Origin: TMED69 sp036130055
Lineage (GTDB): Bacteria > Pseudomonadota > Gammaproteobacteria > Ga0077536
Assembly: GCA_036130055.1 (NCBI GenBank)
Contig: JAYYOR010000005.1
Coordinates: forward strand, 1 to 64,000
Reading direction: 5' to 3'
DNA: 64,000 nucleotides
Position numbers and translations under genes: made by a program. Positions 9,835-18,608 of the stretch are shown here, one piece after another (position 1 is the stretch's first letter; the number at the start of each line of letters is the position of its first letter). The notes under the pieces are model-generated. The model ran no database searches and had not been told where the DNA came from. It was given only the letters and a program-made list of their open reading frames with translations.

Positions 9835-10728
9835 TCACACAGGCGGCAAGGTGCTGACCGGATTGATCTTAGATGACATCCACTCAATTAAGGATCCGTC
9901 GTATACTAGGACCTGGCGCTCGATAAACAAACTGCGAATTACGAAAGCAACCAAACAAGCCGAAACGCCACCACCACAATAAAGTGCTATTGGTTTGTCT
10001 TCTTTTAGATTAATAAATTGATTCAGGATATCTCTGCAGACGCTTTCAGGTAAAAACCTTTCCGCTACTCTGGTTGTAAATAACTTATAATAAATATTAA
10101 TACTTCCTGGAATATGACCAGCCCTACCATATTTAACCTCCGAACCACGAAAGACTGCAGGTGATAAAGTGTTCACAAGAATTAAATTTTCTTCAATCAA
10201 GCCATTTTGAACCTCCCGCTTTGAGATCCACATTGTTGGATTAATATTAAATTTATCGAATATCTTTTTTTGTTGCCTTTTTGCTTCTTTTTTAAAAAGA
10301 CCTTCCTGCACTGGTAACCCTAATGATTCCCAATGGTCTAGGTAACAATCTAAGAGTTTAACATTATTGAATCCATAGGATGTTAGAATCCACCAAACTC
10401 TAGGGGCCCATATAGAAGGGGATCGCTCATAAAGGATAATATGATCTTCGTAGCCTAAATCATGTTCAAACATAAAATCTATTATTTTCTTTTTCCCGGG
10501 CACTCCATATCTAACAGAATTAGTTGGCTCAGAAAGATACCTATTAACATCAAGATAAACTGAATTTGGTATTCTACTAACAATCCAAGTGTGTTTAAGT
10601 TCACGAGCATCGTATCCCACGCCGGAAGCGCTAGGGATCAATGATGTAGACACATCAAAAATCTTAAAGTCTGGATTTTCTAAATTAACAAGCAGATCTT
10701 CTGTTGAAATTATTTCAAATGTCGACAT
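9835..10728 (-). CDS. rhodanese-type sulfurtransferase (SseA-like)
   Basis: A 297-residue protein with two tandem rhodanese domains, the architecture of thiosulfate and 3-mercaptopyruvate sulfurtransferases. The C-terminal active-site loop is CGGGVSA with catalytic Cys251. The N-terminal domain keeps the fold (FDVSTS, WIVSRIPNSVYLDVNRY) but has no loop cysteine, as expected for the inactive half. The loop CGGGVSA is nearer to the CGSGVTA mercaptopyruvate type than to CRKGVT of thiosulfate enzymes. The N-terminal DARELKHTWIVSRIPNS segment is also usual for the family. Confidence 0.86.
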   Translation of the reverse strand: MSTFEIISTEDLLVNLENPDFKIFDVSTSLIPSASGVGYDARELKHTWIVSRIPNSVYLDVNRYLSEPTNSVRYGVPGKKKIIDFMFEHDLGYEDHIILYERSPSIWAPRVWWILTSYGFNNVKLLDCYLDHWESLGLPVQEGLFKKEAKRQQKKIFDKFNINPTMWISKREVQNGLIEENLILVNTLSPAVFRGSEVKYGRAGHIPGSINIYYKLFTTRVAERFLPESVCRDILNQFINLKEDKPIALYCGGGVSACLVAFVIRSLFIERQVLVYDGSLIEWMSSKINPVSTLPPV

Positions 10729-10893
10729 GTTTTTTTTGATTACTGTATTGAATAAATCGATAAAATTATTATACAGATACTTCCTTTATTGATCCTAAAA
10801 AGACAAATTTAAAATCATATTATCAAGAAATTCGAATTTTAAAATTACTTCTGCTACATTGACTTAGGACTTCATATTGAATCAGGAGCAAAA

Positions 10894-12966
10894 ATGTTAG
10901 TCAACTCGACCTGTCCCCATGATTGCCCCTCTACTTGTGCGTTACAAGTGGAAAAATTATCAAACACCAAAATCGGAAAGGTAAGGGGAGCGCCGGACAA
11001 TACCTATACTGCGGGGGTTATTTGCAGCAAAGTCGCTCGTTATAAAGAAAGAATTCATGACCCAAATCGTATTTTAAAACCGATGAAACGGGTCGGTGCT
11101 AAAGGTTCCGGTAGAATGATGACTATAACGTGGGAAGAAGCGCTAGAAGAAATATGCGACAAATTCACAAAGATTGAACGGGAGTATGGTTCGGAGGCAA
11201 TCTGGCCTTATTATTATGCAGGCACTATGGGGCTTGTGATGAGAGATGGTATTAACCGCCTCAGGCATGAGAAGAAATACTCAGGGGAACATCAAACAAT
11301 ATGCACGAATCAAGCATTCAATGGTTATATGGTAGGAGCTGGGAAAATGTTAGGCGTGGACCCAACAGAGATCAAAGAATCAGATAACGTAGTAATTTGG
11401 GGAACAAACGCTGCTATAACTCAAGTGAATGTTATGAGCCATGCAAATGAAGCAAGACGAACAAAAAAAGCAAAGATAATAGTAGTCGACTCTTATAGAA
11501 ATGCAACAGCTAAACAGGCCGACCTGTTCTTATGTGTGAATCCTGGAACAGATGGTGCCCTCGCCTGCGGAGTCATGCATTATCTCGTAAAAAATAATCT
11601 GCACGATATTGAATATTTGAAAACTTTCACTGATTTCAATAGTGAATTTATGGCTCACTTAGAAAAAAAGACTCCAGACTGGGCATCAAGTATTACCGGC
11701 ATAAAAAAGACCGACATAGAACAATTCGCAAAATTACTCGGAAATAATCCGCGAAGCTATTTCAGGCTGGGTTATGGTTTTACCAGGCAAAAAAATGGCG
11801 CAAGTAACATGCATGCAGTAGCGTCGCTGCCCGCCATTTTAGGTTCTTGGAAGTACAAGGGCGGTGGAGCGTTAATGAACAATGGGAGTATCTATCACTG
11901 GGACAAAACGCTCATTGAAGGACTTGACTGTATTGACCCTAAAATCAGATTGCTCGATCAGTCAAGAATTGGAGAAATTCTTCTCGGAAACAAAGAAGCG
12001 TTACACGCAGGACCACCAGTAATGGCGATGCTTATCCAAAATACGAACCCCATGTCCGTAGCTCCCGATCTGAATAAGGTTAATAAGGGCTTTTCACGTA
12101 ATGATTTGTTTACCGTGGTACACGAACAGTTTATGACAGATACAGCAAAAATGGCAGATATCGTTCTACCAGCCACAATGTTTTTAGAACACGACGATAT
12201 ATATCAAAGCGGTGGCCACAACCATATCCAGCTTGGCCCAAAGATAATAGACGCACCGGGTGAGTGTAGAAGTAATCATAACCTCATATGTGATCTGGCA
12301 AAGAAGCTGGGCTTAAAACACCGAGGTTTTGACATGACACCCGAAGAAATTATAAATGAAACACTAATAGAGTCTGGATGGGGAACCCTTGACAACCTTA
12401 AAAGAAACAAGTGGATAAATGCTCAACCGTCTTTTAGGGAGTCCCATTTTCTAAATGGATTTGCACATAGCGATAAGTTATGGCACTTCAAAGCAGACTG
12501 GCATGCATTAAAGAAAACAAAATTTGTACCTGAGGAAAATATAAATGAGCTTCCGGACTATCCGGACCATCTAGACATCAATGAAAAACCCGACGACAGG
12601 CATCCTTTCAAATTAATAACGCCGCCCGCTCGGCATTTCCTTAACTCCACCTTCGCTAACACAAAAACTTCCGTACAAAGAGAACAGACGCCCAAGCTTT
12701 TGATAAATCCCGATGATGCTAAAAAACACAACATCTTAAGGGGAGCTAAAGTAAATATTTTTAACGAACAAGGTAAGGTCGATCTAATCGCGGAATATGA
12801 ATCAACTTTAACTACGGGACTACTCGTAGCGGAAAGTATTTGGCCCAATGCTAACTTCAAAGACAATCTTGGAATTAATGTCCTTACTAGCTCAAAACCA
12901 ATTGGTGTCGATGGAGGGGTTCCATTTCACGACATAAAAGTCGGAATAAGAATTGCAATCAACTAA
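10894..12966 (+). CDS. molybdopterin oxidoreductase, catalytic subunit (orphan)
   Basis: A 690-residue member of the DMSO reductase/formate dehydrogenase superfamily. Cys7, Cys11, Cys15 and Cys44 form the N-terminal [4Fe-4S] site (STCPHDCPSTC, then GVICSK). Cys137 in GEHQTICTNQ is the likely molybdenum ligand. Later come the bis-MGD domains (IVVDSYRNATAKQAD) and a C-terminal molydopterin-binding barrel (PPARHFLNSTFANT). There is no Tat signal, so it is cytosolic. No electron-transfer or membrane subunit is adjacent. An AGGAG lies before the ATG. Substrate unknown; such single-subunit proteins are often loosely called formate dehydrogenases. Confidence 0.88.
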   Translation: MLVNSTCPHDCPSTCALQVEKLSNTKIGKVRGAPDNTYTAGVICSKVARYKERIHDPNRILKPMKRVGAKGSGRMMTITWEEALEEICDKFTKIEREYGSEAIWPYYYAGTMGLVMRDGINRLRHEKKYSGEHQTICTNQAFNGYMVGAGKMLGVDPTEIKESDNVVIWGTNAAITQVNVMSHANEARRTKKAKIIVVDSYRNATAKQADLFLCVNPGTDGALACGVMHYLVKNNLHDIEYLKTFTDFNSEFMAHLEKKTPDWASSITGIKKTDIEQFAKLLGNNPRSYFRLGYGFTRQKNGASNMHAVASLPAILGSWKYKGGGALMNNGSIYHWDKTLIEGLDCIDPKIRLLDQSRIGEILLGNKEALHAGPPVMAMLIQNTNPMSVAPDLNKVNKGFSRNDLFTVVHEQFMTDTAKMADIVLPATMFLEHDDIYQSGGHNHIQLGPKIIDAPGECRSNHNLICDLAKKLGLKHRGFDMTPEEIINETLIESGWGTLDNLKRNKWINAQPSFRESHFLNGFAHSDKLWHFKADWHALKKTKFVPEENINELPDYPDHLDINEKPDDRHPFKLITPPARHFLNSTFANTKTSVQREQTPKLLINPDDAKKHNILRGAKVNIFNEQGKVDLIAEYESTLTTGLLVAESIWPNANFKDNLGINVLTSSKPIGVDGGVPFHDIKVGIRIAIN

Positions 12967-12969
12967 TTT

Positions 12970-14763
12970 CTATTGCTGACGCCTACGGGCTCTCTCCTCT
13001 CTGGTAGCATCAAAGTCAACTGAGAGAGAATTCTGATCTGATTTTAAGATAACTCCATAAACTTCAGAGGCTCTTTCCGCAGTTTCCCATCTTTGCTCAA
13101 CGTCTTTCAAAACCCTAGCAGGATCCCTGTCTAAAGGATCACCATAACCTCCGCCGCCTGCATCAAATCCTTGAATCCACTCGCCCGGTTTTAATTCGCA
13201 TTCAGCTACTCCCGGTAATTTCTCTTTGGTGCCGCAGGCTTTTATTTTGTATGTTTGAGCTGGCGGACCAGAGTGGCCACCTTGCACACCTTGTGGCGCA
13301 TTTATGTGAGCGTCACACATTGTGACAACAGTCATGGGATCAAATCTAGGACCATACATAACGTCAGCACCTGGGGCTCCACGAAACTCGCCGGCTCCAC
13401 CACCACCTGGGATCACACGCATATGCTTGACCAAAATAGGATGTTTAGATTCCTCGACCTCTACAGAACCTCTGTACATTAACCCCGCTGCAACCGGCAG
13501 ACCGTAATTCAACCAGCCATCTGATGTTGGAGTACCGGGGCCGCCGTTTACCACAAGCCACTCCTGGTTGATATAAGGCGCTCCTCCAAAGCGTCTATCC
13601 TTTCCCGATATCACCGCAGCACCTATGCCCATACCCATACTGCCCTCAGCCAGACCATATCCTTTTCCGAACTCAGCAAATGCCGCTTGAGTTGCGTTAA
13701 CAATTCTATCGCCAATATTTGTAGTCGCCATCGAACAACTCATTGGAAACTCAGGAATTCCAGTAACGCATCCCTCTCGTAGTTTAACGGAAACTCTTTT
13801 AAAACTTCCGGCGTTATGAGGCACGTCAGAATCAATACAGTTAAACACACCACAAAGTGCATTGCTTGTCGCGCATGCAACCGACTCGTTCAGCCCAAAT
13901 TCCTTGCTATCTTCATTTTTCGTGAGATCAACTTCGATTTTTGCATTTTCTGGGTCAATTTCAACTGATACATTTATGGGCAAACCAACGGGAAGAGTTG
14001 GTTCCATAGGATCGTATACGGTTGTCTTACTAACGGTACCAGATGGAAGCTTTTTGATAGCTTCAATCATTCTTTTTTCAGAGTAATTAAACCAATCCTC
14101 AATAAATTGCTTAATTTCTTCTTTGCCATACCGACTCACCAATTCTTTGAGTCTTCTTTCTCCTATCCTGGCCGCTCCAACAGTAGCAAGATAATCCCCA
14201 TACCATTGATCTGGAACTCTAATACGCCTGCGACACATTCGGATTATGTCCTCCACATCCTCGTAATTTTCCTGCACTTTTACACACGGAAAAATTAAAG
14301 CCCCTTCTTCGTAAACATCTTTGGCATAAGCATGATAGGTGCTCGGAATAGAATTACCGCAATCGGCCTGATGAGCTTTCGCACAAGCAGTAAACATATG
14401 CTCACCATCAACAAAAACTGGAACCATATACATGTGGTCTGCGGCATGAGTGTTCCCCATATATACATCATTATGCAAAAATGCATCTCCCTCTTTCAGA
14501 TTAGGGTGCGTTTCAAGCAATGATGCTGTTTGCAAACTGCTTCCAAATATATGAACAGGGACTCCTTCACCTGGTGCTAAAAGTCTATTATCAGCAGTTA
14601 CCAGTGAACAAGAAAAGTCTCTCACCACGGCCAGGACGGCTGAACGTGCCGTTCTTAATAAAGTGTTTGTCATCTCACCGACGATCGCATTTAAACGGTT
14701 TGCCAAGATCGCCATAAGAATGGGATCGGTTTTATAATTTCTTTCGGATGAGCTAGATGGCAT
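12970..14763 (-). CDS. hyuB: hydantoinase B/oxoprolinase family protein
   Basis: HyuB-type subunit, normally paired with HyuA for ATP-dependent opening of hydantoin, 5-oxoproline or related rings (also acetone or acetophenone carboxylase relatives). Family stretches include DFSCSLVTADNRLLAPGEG, DHMYMVPVF, RVIPGGGGAGEFRGAPG and GGGGYGDPLDRDP near the C-terminus. The ATG at 14763 is preceded by AAGGAG at good spacing and gives 597 residues; the frame is open 7 codons further up without a ribosome site. A TATACT -10-like box is about 40 bases upstream. No HyuA is adjacent: the HyuA in this window is 48 kb away. It ends 3 bases from the opposing oxidoreductase gene. Confidence 0.88.
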   Translation of the reverse strand: MPSSSSERNYKTDPILMAILANRLNAIVGEMTNTLLRTARSAVLAVVRDFSCSLVTADNRLLAPGEGVPVHIFGSSLQTASLLETHPNLKEGDAFLHNDVYMGNTHAADHMYMVPVFVDGEHMFTACAKAHQADCGNSIPSTYHAYAKDVYEEGALIFPCVKVQENYEDVEDIIRMCRRRIRVPDQWYGDYLATVGAARIGERRLKELVSRYGKEEIKQFIEDWFNYSEKRMIEAIKKLPSGTVSKTTVYDPMEPTLPVGLPINVSVEIDPENAKIEVDLTKNEDSKEFGLNESVACATSNALCGVFNCIDSDVPHNAGSFKRVSVKLREGCVTGIPEFPMSCSMATTNIGDRIVNATQAAFAEFGKGYGLAEGSMGMGIGAAVISGKDRRFGGAPYINQEWLVVNGGPGTPTSDGWLNYGLPVAAGLMYRGSVEVEESKHPILVKHMRVIPGGGGAGEFRGAPGADVMYGPRFDPMTVVTMCDAHINAPQGVQGGHSGPPAQTYKIKACGTKEKLPGVAECELKPGEWIQGFDAGGGGYGDPLDRDPARVLKDVEQRWETAERASEVYGVILKSDQNSLSVDFDATREERARRRQQ

Positions 14764-14866
14764 TAGAACTCCTTTTATTAACAAAGAAAGATAATTACAT
14801 AAGTATAATACGAATGTAACGAATTCAGTAGTGTTACCAAAGCAATAATTAAAAGACGAAGAAAAA

Positions 14867-15697
14867 TTATTCCTTTTGAAGCGCCTCTATTCTTTTGGAT
14901 AGAGGCGGGTGAGTTGATAATAGTTCATTCATTCCACCACTGATTGCAAATGCTTCAACTTCTTTTGGTAAAGCTTCAGATGAGCCTAAAGACTCCAGTT
15001 TTTTTAACGCTTTTATCATTTTATCCTTTCCAGCTAGCGTAGCTCCGCCAGAATCCGCTCGATATTCCCTAAATCTACTAAACCACATCAACACAAGTGA
15101 AGCTAAGAATCCCAGTATACTTTGAGCAATAAAATAACCGATAAAGTAACCCATTCCTCGTCCCCTGCCTTTATCTATCAAAGCAGCCAATAAATGAGCA
15201 AAAACCATAACAAAAGTATTCATCACACCTTGAAGTAAAGTAAGTGTAACCATGTCTCCATTCGCCACGTGACTAACCTCATGGGCTAAAACTGCCTCGA
15301 TTTCGTCTCGATCCATAGTATGAAGTAAGCCCGTGCTTACCGCTACAAGAGATTTATCTCTGCTTGCACCGGTGGCAAACGCATTAGGAGCTTGAGACTC
15401 GAAGATAGCGAATTGAGGCGTCTCTATGCCAGAAGATTTGGCCTGTTCTGAAACTTGACTTACCAACCATTTTTCAATTTCATTTTGAGGTGTCTCGATT
15501 ATTCGTGCGCCCACACTTCTTATAGCCATAGATTTTGACATCATTAGCGATATGAATGCCCCTCCAAATCCGAAAATTGAGGCAAATATTATCAAACCTA
15601 AATGATTTCCTGTTCCACCAAGGCCAAATAGACTAAGAACGATACTTAGAACGAACATTACCGCAAGATTCGTAATTAAAAACAATCCTATTCTCAT
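14867..15697 (-). CDS. htpX: membrane zinc protease HtpX
   Basis: A 276-residue M48B integral-membrane metalloprotease involved in quality control of inner-membrane proteins. Two N-terminal membrane helices (about 5-25 and 34-55) are followed by the zinc motif HEVSH (His139, Glu140, His143). A third ligand is expected in RFREYRADSGGA near residue 208. The C-terminus has the STHPPLSKRIEAL signature. Length is as in E. coli (293) minus a few residues. It lies 36 bases downstream of the histidine kinase gene, on the same strand, so it may be expressed with or controlled by that two-component system, as CpxR controls htpX in E. coli. Confidence 0.94.
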   Translation of the reverse strand: MRIGLFLITNLAVMFVLSIVLSLFGLGGTGNHLGLIIFASIFGFGGAFISLMMSKSMAIRSVGARIIETPQNEIEKWLVSQVSEQAKSSGIETPQFAIFESQAPNAFATGASRDKSLVAVSTGLLHTMDRDEIEAVLAHEVSHVANGDMVTLTLLQGVMNTFVMVFAHLLAALIDKGRGRGMGYFIGYFIAQSILGFLASLVLMWFSRFREYRADSGGATLAGKDKMIKALKKLESLGSSEALPKEVEAFAISGGMNELLSTHPPLSKRIEALQKE

Positions 15698-15733
15698 TTA
15701 AAATGCTCCATATAATGAAAGTTTGGGAATAAC

Positions 15734-17008
15734 CTATCTATCTATTCTAATTCTAACAGTTGTACCCTTGGTGAGTTCACTCTCTAAATCGAGATACCAT
15801 CCAAATCTATCTATAATTCTTTTTACTAAGTTTAGTCCGATCCCGTTACCTCGAGCAAAAGATGGCGGCGTATTATCATGCATTACTTCAAACAGTTGTT
15901 CTCTAGTCATGCCGATTCCACTATCGGAAACGGAAACACTATTTCCGCTAACTTTTACCACAACGCTACCTGAATCCGTGTACACGAATGCATTACGGAT
16001 AATATTGCCAAAAATTATCGAGACGAGCTTTGGGGAATTATTAGTTACGAGAATTGTGTCTTCTTCCAAATTATACTCCAAAAGTTTGTCTCCAAAGATC
16101 AGTGAGCAGTTAGATATTTCCTGCTTAATAATGTCATTAATAATGACTTCCTCTTTAATTAAAGCACCCTCATAGTCTCTCGCAAGAAGTAAAAGTACTT
16201 CTGTAAGTTCTTCCATATCAGTGCTTGCTCGCTCTATTTTTTCCACCAGAGACTTCTGAGCTTCGTTAAACGGGCGCTGCTTTTTTAGTGAGGAGAGCGC
16301 TATTTTAATTACTGTGAGTGGTGTACGCAATTCATGACTCGCTTCTCTTGTAAACGTACGTTCTCTTTCTATGGATGTATCAACTTTTCGAAGCAAATCA
16401 TCAATAGCGCCCGCAAGCTGAAGGGTTTCCAAATTGAGACGGCGAAATTTGAATTTTTCAAGAAACGCGTCTATTTGTGGTCTATCCAAGTCAATATTTT
16501 TTACAGTGCGAGCCAAAAGGATGACGGGGGAAACTGCCCTTTGAATTAACACGTAAGTGGCCCAAGCGGAACTATATAAAAAAACTAATAAAATTGCTAA
16601 GGGGATAATACCAAAATAAGTAGCAAGTTCTCCAACATTATCCGCATCAAAAACTAGATATAAACGCGCATCTTGGTTTTCACTAACATGCACCACACCT
16701 CGATTGACCGGCGAGACAAAATCGTGAATACCGGGATCAAGGCCGTCGAACTCAGCCGGAACTTCTACACTATCTTTAGTGAATAAGTATCCGATCAAAG
16801 TATTGGTATTCGGAGGGGGAGTTTCTCGGTCAATAGAGCTTCTTGACCAAAAATATTCTGCCTCTCTTTTTAAAGCTGAGACAATTAAGACTTCCCTTAT
16901 AGCGAATTCCGCGATGTAAACTCCACCAACCGCAACGATACTAATAATTGTAAGTTGCAAAAGAAAAGCGCGTAATAAACTTTTATTGAGAGGATTTTCT
17001 TTCTTCAT
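15734..17008 (-). CDS. sensor histidine kinase
   Basis: About 424 residues. A first membrane helix (about 12-35), an extracytoplasmic region of about 95 residues, and a second helix (about 131-150) precede a HAMP-like linker. The dimerisation/phosphorylation box is ASHELRTP (His225). The ATPase domain shows the N box NIIRNAFVYT, G1 SDSGIGM and G2 GNGIGLNLV. The frame is open upstream to 17065, but Met at 17008 gives a normal short basic N-terminus; it overlaps the response regulator gene by 26 bases. The signal is unknown. Adjacency to htpX suggests envelope stress, by inference only. Confidence 0.88.
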   Translation of the reverse strand: MKKENPLNKSLLRAFLLQLTIISIVAVGGVYIAEFAIREVLIVSALKREAEYFWSRSSIDRETPPPNTNTLIGYLFTKDSVEVPAEFDGLDPGIHDFVSPVNRGVVHVSENQDARLYLVFDADNVGELATYFGIIPLAILLVFLYSSAWATYVLIQRAVSPVILLARTVKNIDLDRPQIDAFLEKFKFRRLNLETLQLAGAIDDLLRKVDTSIERERTFTREASHELRTPLTVIKIALSSLKKQRPFNEAQKSLVEKIERASTDMEELTEVLLLLARDYEGALIKEEVIINDIIKQEISNCSLIFGDKLLEYNLEEDTILVTNNSPKLVSIIFGNIIRNAFVYTDSGSVVVKVSGNSVSVSDSGIGMTREQLFEVMHDNTPPSFARGNGIGLNLVKRIIDRFGWYLDLESELTKGTTVRIRIDR

Positions 17009-17687
17009 CAAGAGCTTCAAGTTTCCAACCGACACTCGGAATAGTATGAATGAGTGGTCTTTCAAAAGGCTTATCGACAGATTTCCTTAAAGCGTATATA
17101 TGACTTCGTAGCGCGTCACTATCTGGTGGCGAGTCATTCCAAATAAATTTTTCAATTTCTTTTTTGTGAACAACTCCGGGAGACTCACTCATCAAAATAG
17201 AAAGAATCTTTCTGCAAATCGGTGTTAGCGTAATTTCTTTACTATCTCTAACGACGCTTTGGGTGCTTTGACTAAAAGTTAGATCGGCTACCTGCAATAT
17301 TTGGTTAACACCCTTTCCCTGCGTTCTTCTGATCAAAGCTTTCAATCTTGCAGACAACTCTTCCAAATCAAAGGGTTTAAGCAGGTAGTCATCTGCCCCT
17401 ACATCAAATCCCTGAAGTTTGTCTTCTAAAGTATCCCGAGCGGTTAACATTAGAATAGGGCAAGTAACATCGTTTTCTACTCTGAGCTTCTTACAAACGG
17501 TTAAGCCATCAATGCCCGGTAACATAACGTCCAGCACTATGGCGTCATAAGAGTTCTCCCTACCAAGGTTATACCCTAAATTGCCGTTATCTGCGTAATC
17601 AATAACAAAGTTGTCCCGCTCGAGATGTTCTGCAACCATTTCTGCAATGTCTCTGTGATCTTCTACAAGTAAAATTTCATGCGACAT
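16983..17687 (-). CDS. OmpR/PhoB-family response regulator
   Basis: A 234-residue response regulator: receiver domain 1-115 with acidic pocket Glu9/Asp10, phospho-acceptor Asp53 (VLDVMLPGIDG) and the Lys in DYLLKPF, then a C-terminal winged helix DNA-binding domain (about 135-225, with RSHIYALRKSVD). The ATG at 17687 has AGGA 6 bases upstream. The frame is open 40 codons further but that part overlaps the upstream LLM gene and has no regulator character. The gene begins 7 bases after the LLM gene and overlaps the kinase, so LLM, regulator and kinase (and perhaps htpX) look co-transcribed. Confidence 0.9.
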   Translation of the reverse strand: MSHEILLVEDHRDIAEMVAEHLERDNFVIDYADNGNLGYNLGRENSYDAIVLDVMLPGIDGLTVCKKLRVENDVTCPILMLTARDTLEDKLQGFDVGADDYLLKPFDLEELSARLKALIRRTQGKGVNQILQVADLTFSQSTQSVVRDSKEITLTPICRKILSILMSESPGVVHKKEIEKFIWNDSPPDSDALRSHIYALRKSVDKPFERPLIHTIPSVGWKLEALDEERKSSQ

Positions 17688-17694
17688 AATTTTC

Positions 17695-18567
17695 CTAACT
17701 CGACAACTTGCCGCTTTTAATAAATTTAACCGTTGAATCAAAATTAATGATTGATTCATCAATCCAATGAAACATCCATGTTGCACCAATATTCTTAAAA
17801 TCAGCAACCGGGGTTCCTTTAACTTTCTCCTGCCCCAATATTACACTCGCAACATAATCATATTGTGATGATTGCTGGGGCCCAAGATTTTTTTTTCCAT
17901 ATTCTATTACTTTCTCGAATTCTTGGTACGAAGGTAACCAGTGATTCCAACCTGGATTAACTACATCTTCTGATGGCCTTGAGACTGGGAAAACTCCGTT
18001 CCAATTCATAGAGCGCTTAAGTCCTGCAGTAGCTGGTAAAGTTGCAGCTATCCAAATTGGAAATCTAGGCTTTTGATATGCTATTGGATTAAATTGAACG
18101 TTATCTACTTTATAGTAATCACCCTGGAACTCAACTTTTTGTCCTGATGACAACCGGTCTATCAACGTTAAACTTTCATCAACCTTTTTCGCTCTTACCT
18201 TTGCTGACGAGTCTTCACCGAAAGCTGTGAATTCAAACTCAGGCGGCTCACCCAGCCCTGCGCCAAAAATAACTCTCCCTTTGCTAAGATGATCAAGGGA
18301 AACTAGTTCTCGTGAGACTTTCCAAGGACGTCTTCTAGCCAATGGAGTCACAATAGGGCCCAGCGAGATCTTACTAGTGGCTGAGGCAATCGCTGCTAGC
18401 GCTACTATCGGGTCAACAGTATCCAACGCCTCATTTCCAGTTATATTTATATGGTCCCAGAGGAAGAAACCGTCGAACCCAGAATTTTCCGCGAGTACCG
18501 CAAGCTCAACCAACTTATTAACGCACCCAAAACTTCCAAAATTAGGGGAATAAACGGCATTTTTCAT
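17695..18567 (-). CDS. LLM class flavin-dependent oxidoreductase
   Basis: A 290-residue luciferase-like TIM-barrel protein. It has the N-terminal pattern AVLAENSGFDGFFLWDHINI (about 25-44), TSKISLGPIVTPLARRRPWK, LDHLSKGRVIFGAGLGEPPEF and the C-terminal GATWMFHWIDESI. Such proteins use FMN with a reductase partner, or F420. It ends 7 bases before the response regulator, unusual company for a flavoenzyme. A second, longer LLM protein is encoded 41 bases upstream on the same strand. Substrate unknown. Confidence 0.85.
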   Translation of the reverse strand: MKNAVYSPNFGSFGCVNKLVELAVLAENSGFDGFFLWDHINITGNEALDTVDPIVALAAIASATSKISLGPIVTPLARRRPWKVSRELVSLDHLSKGRVIFGAGLGEPPEFEFTAFGEDSSAKVRAKKVDESLTLIDRLSSGQKVEFQGDYYKVDNVQFNPIAYQKPRFPIWIAATLPATAGLKRSMNWNGVFPVSRPSEDVVNPGWNHWLPSYQEFEKVIEYGKKNLGPQQSSQYDYVASVILGQEKVKGTPVADFKNIGATWMFHWIDESIINFDSTVKFIKSGKLSS

Positions 18568-18608
18568 GAATACTTTTTCCCTATTTTTTTACTAATTTAA
18601 AAATGAGT

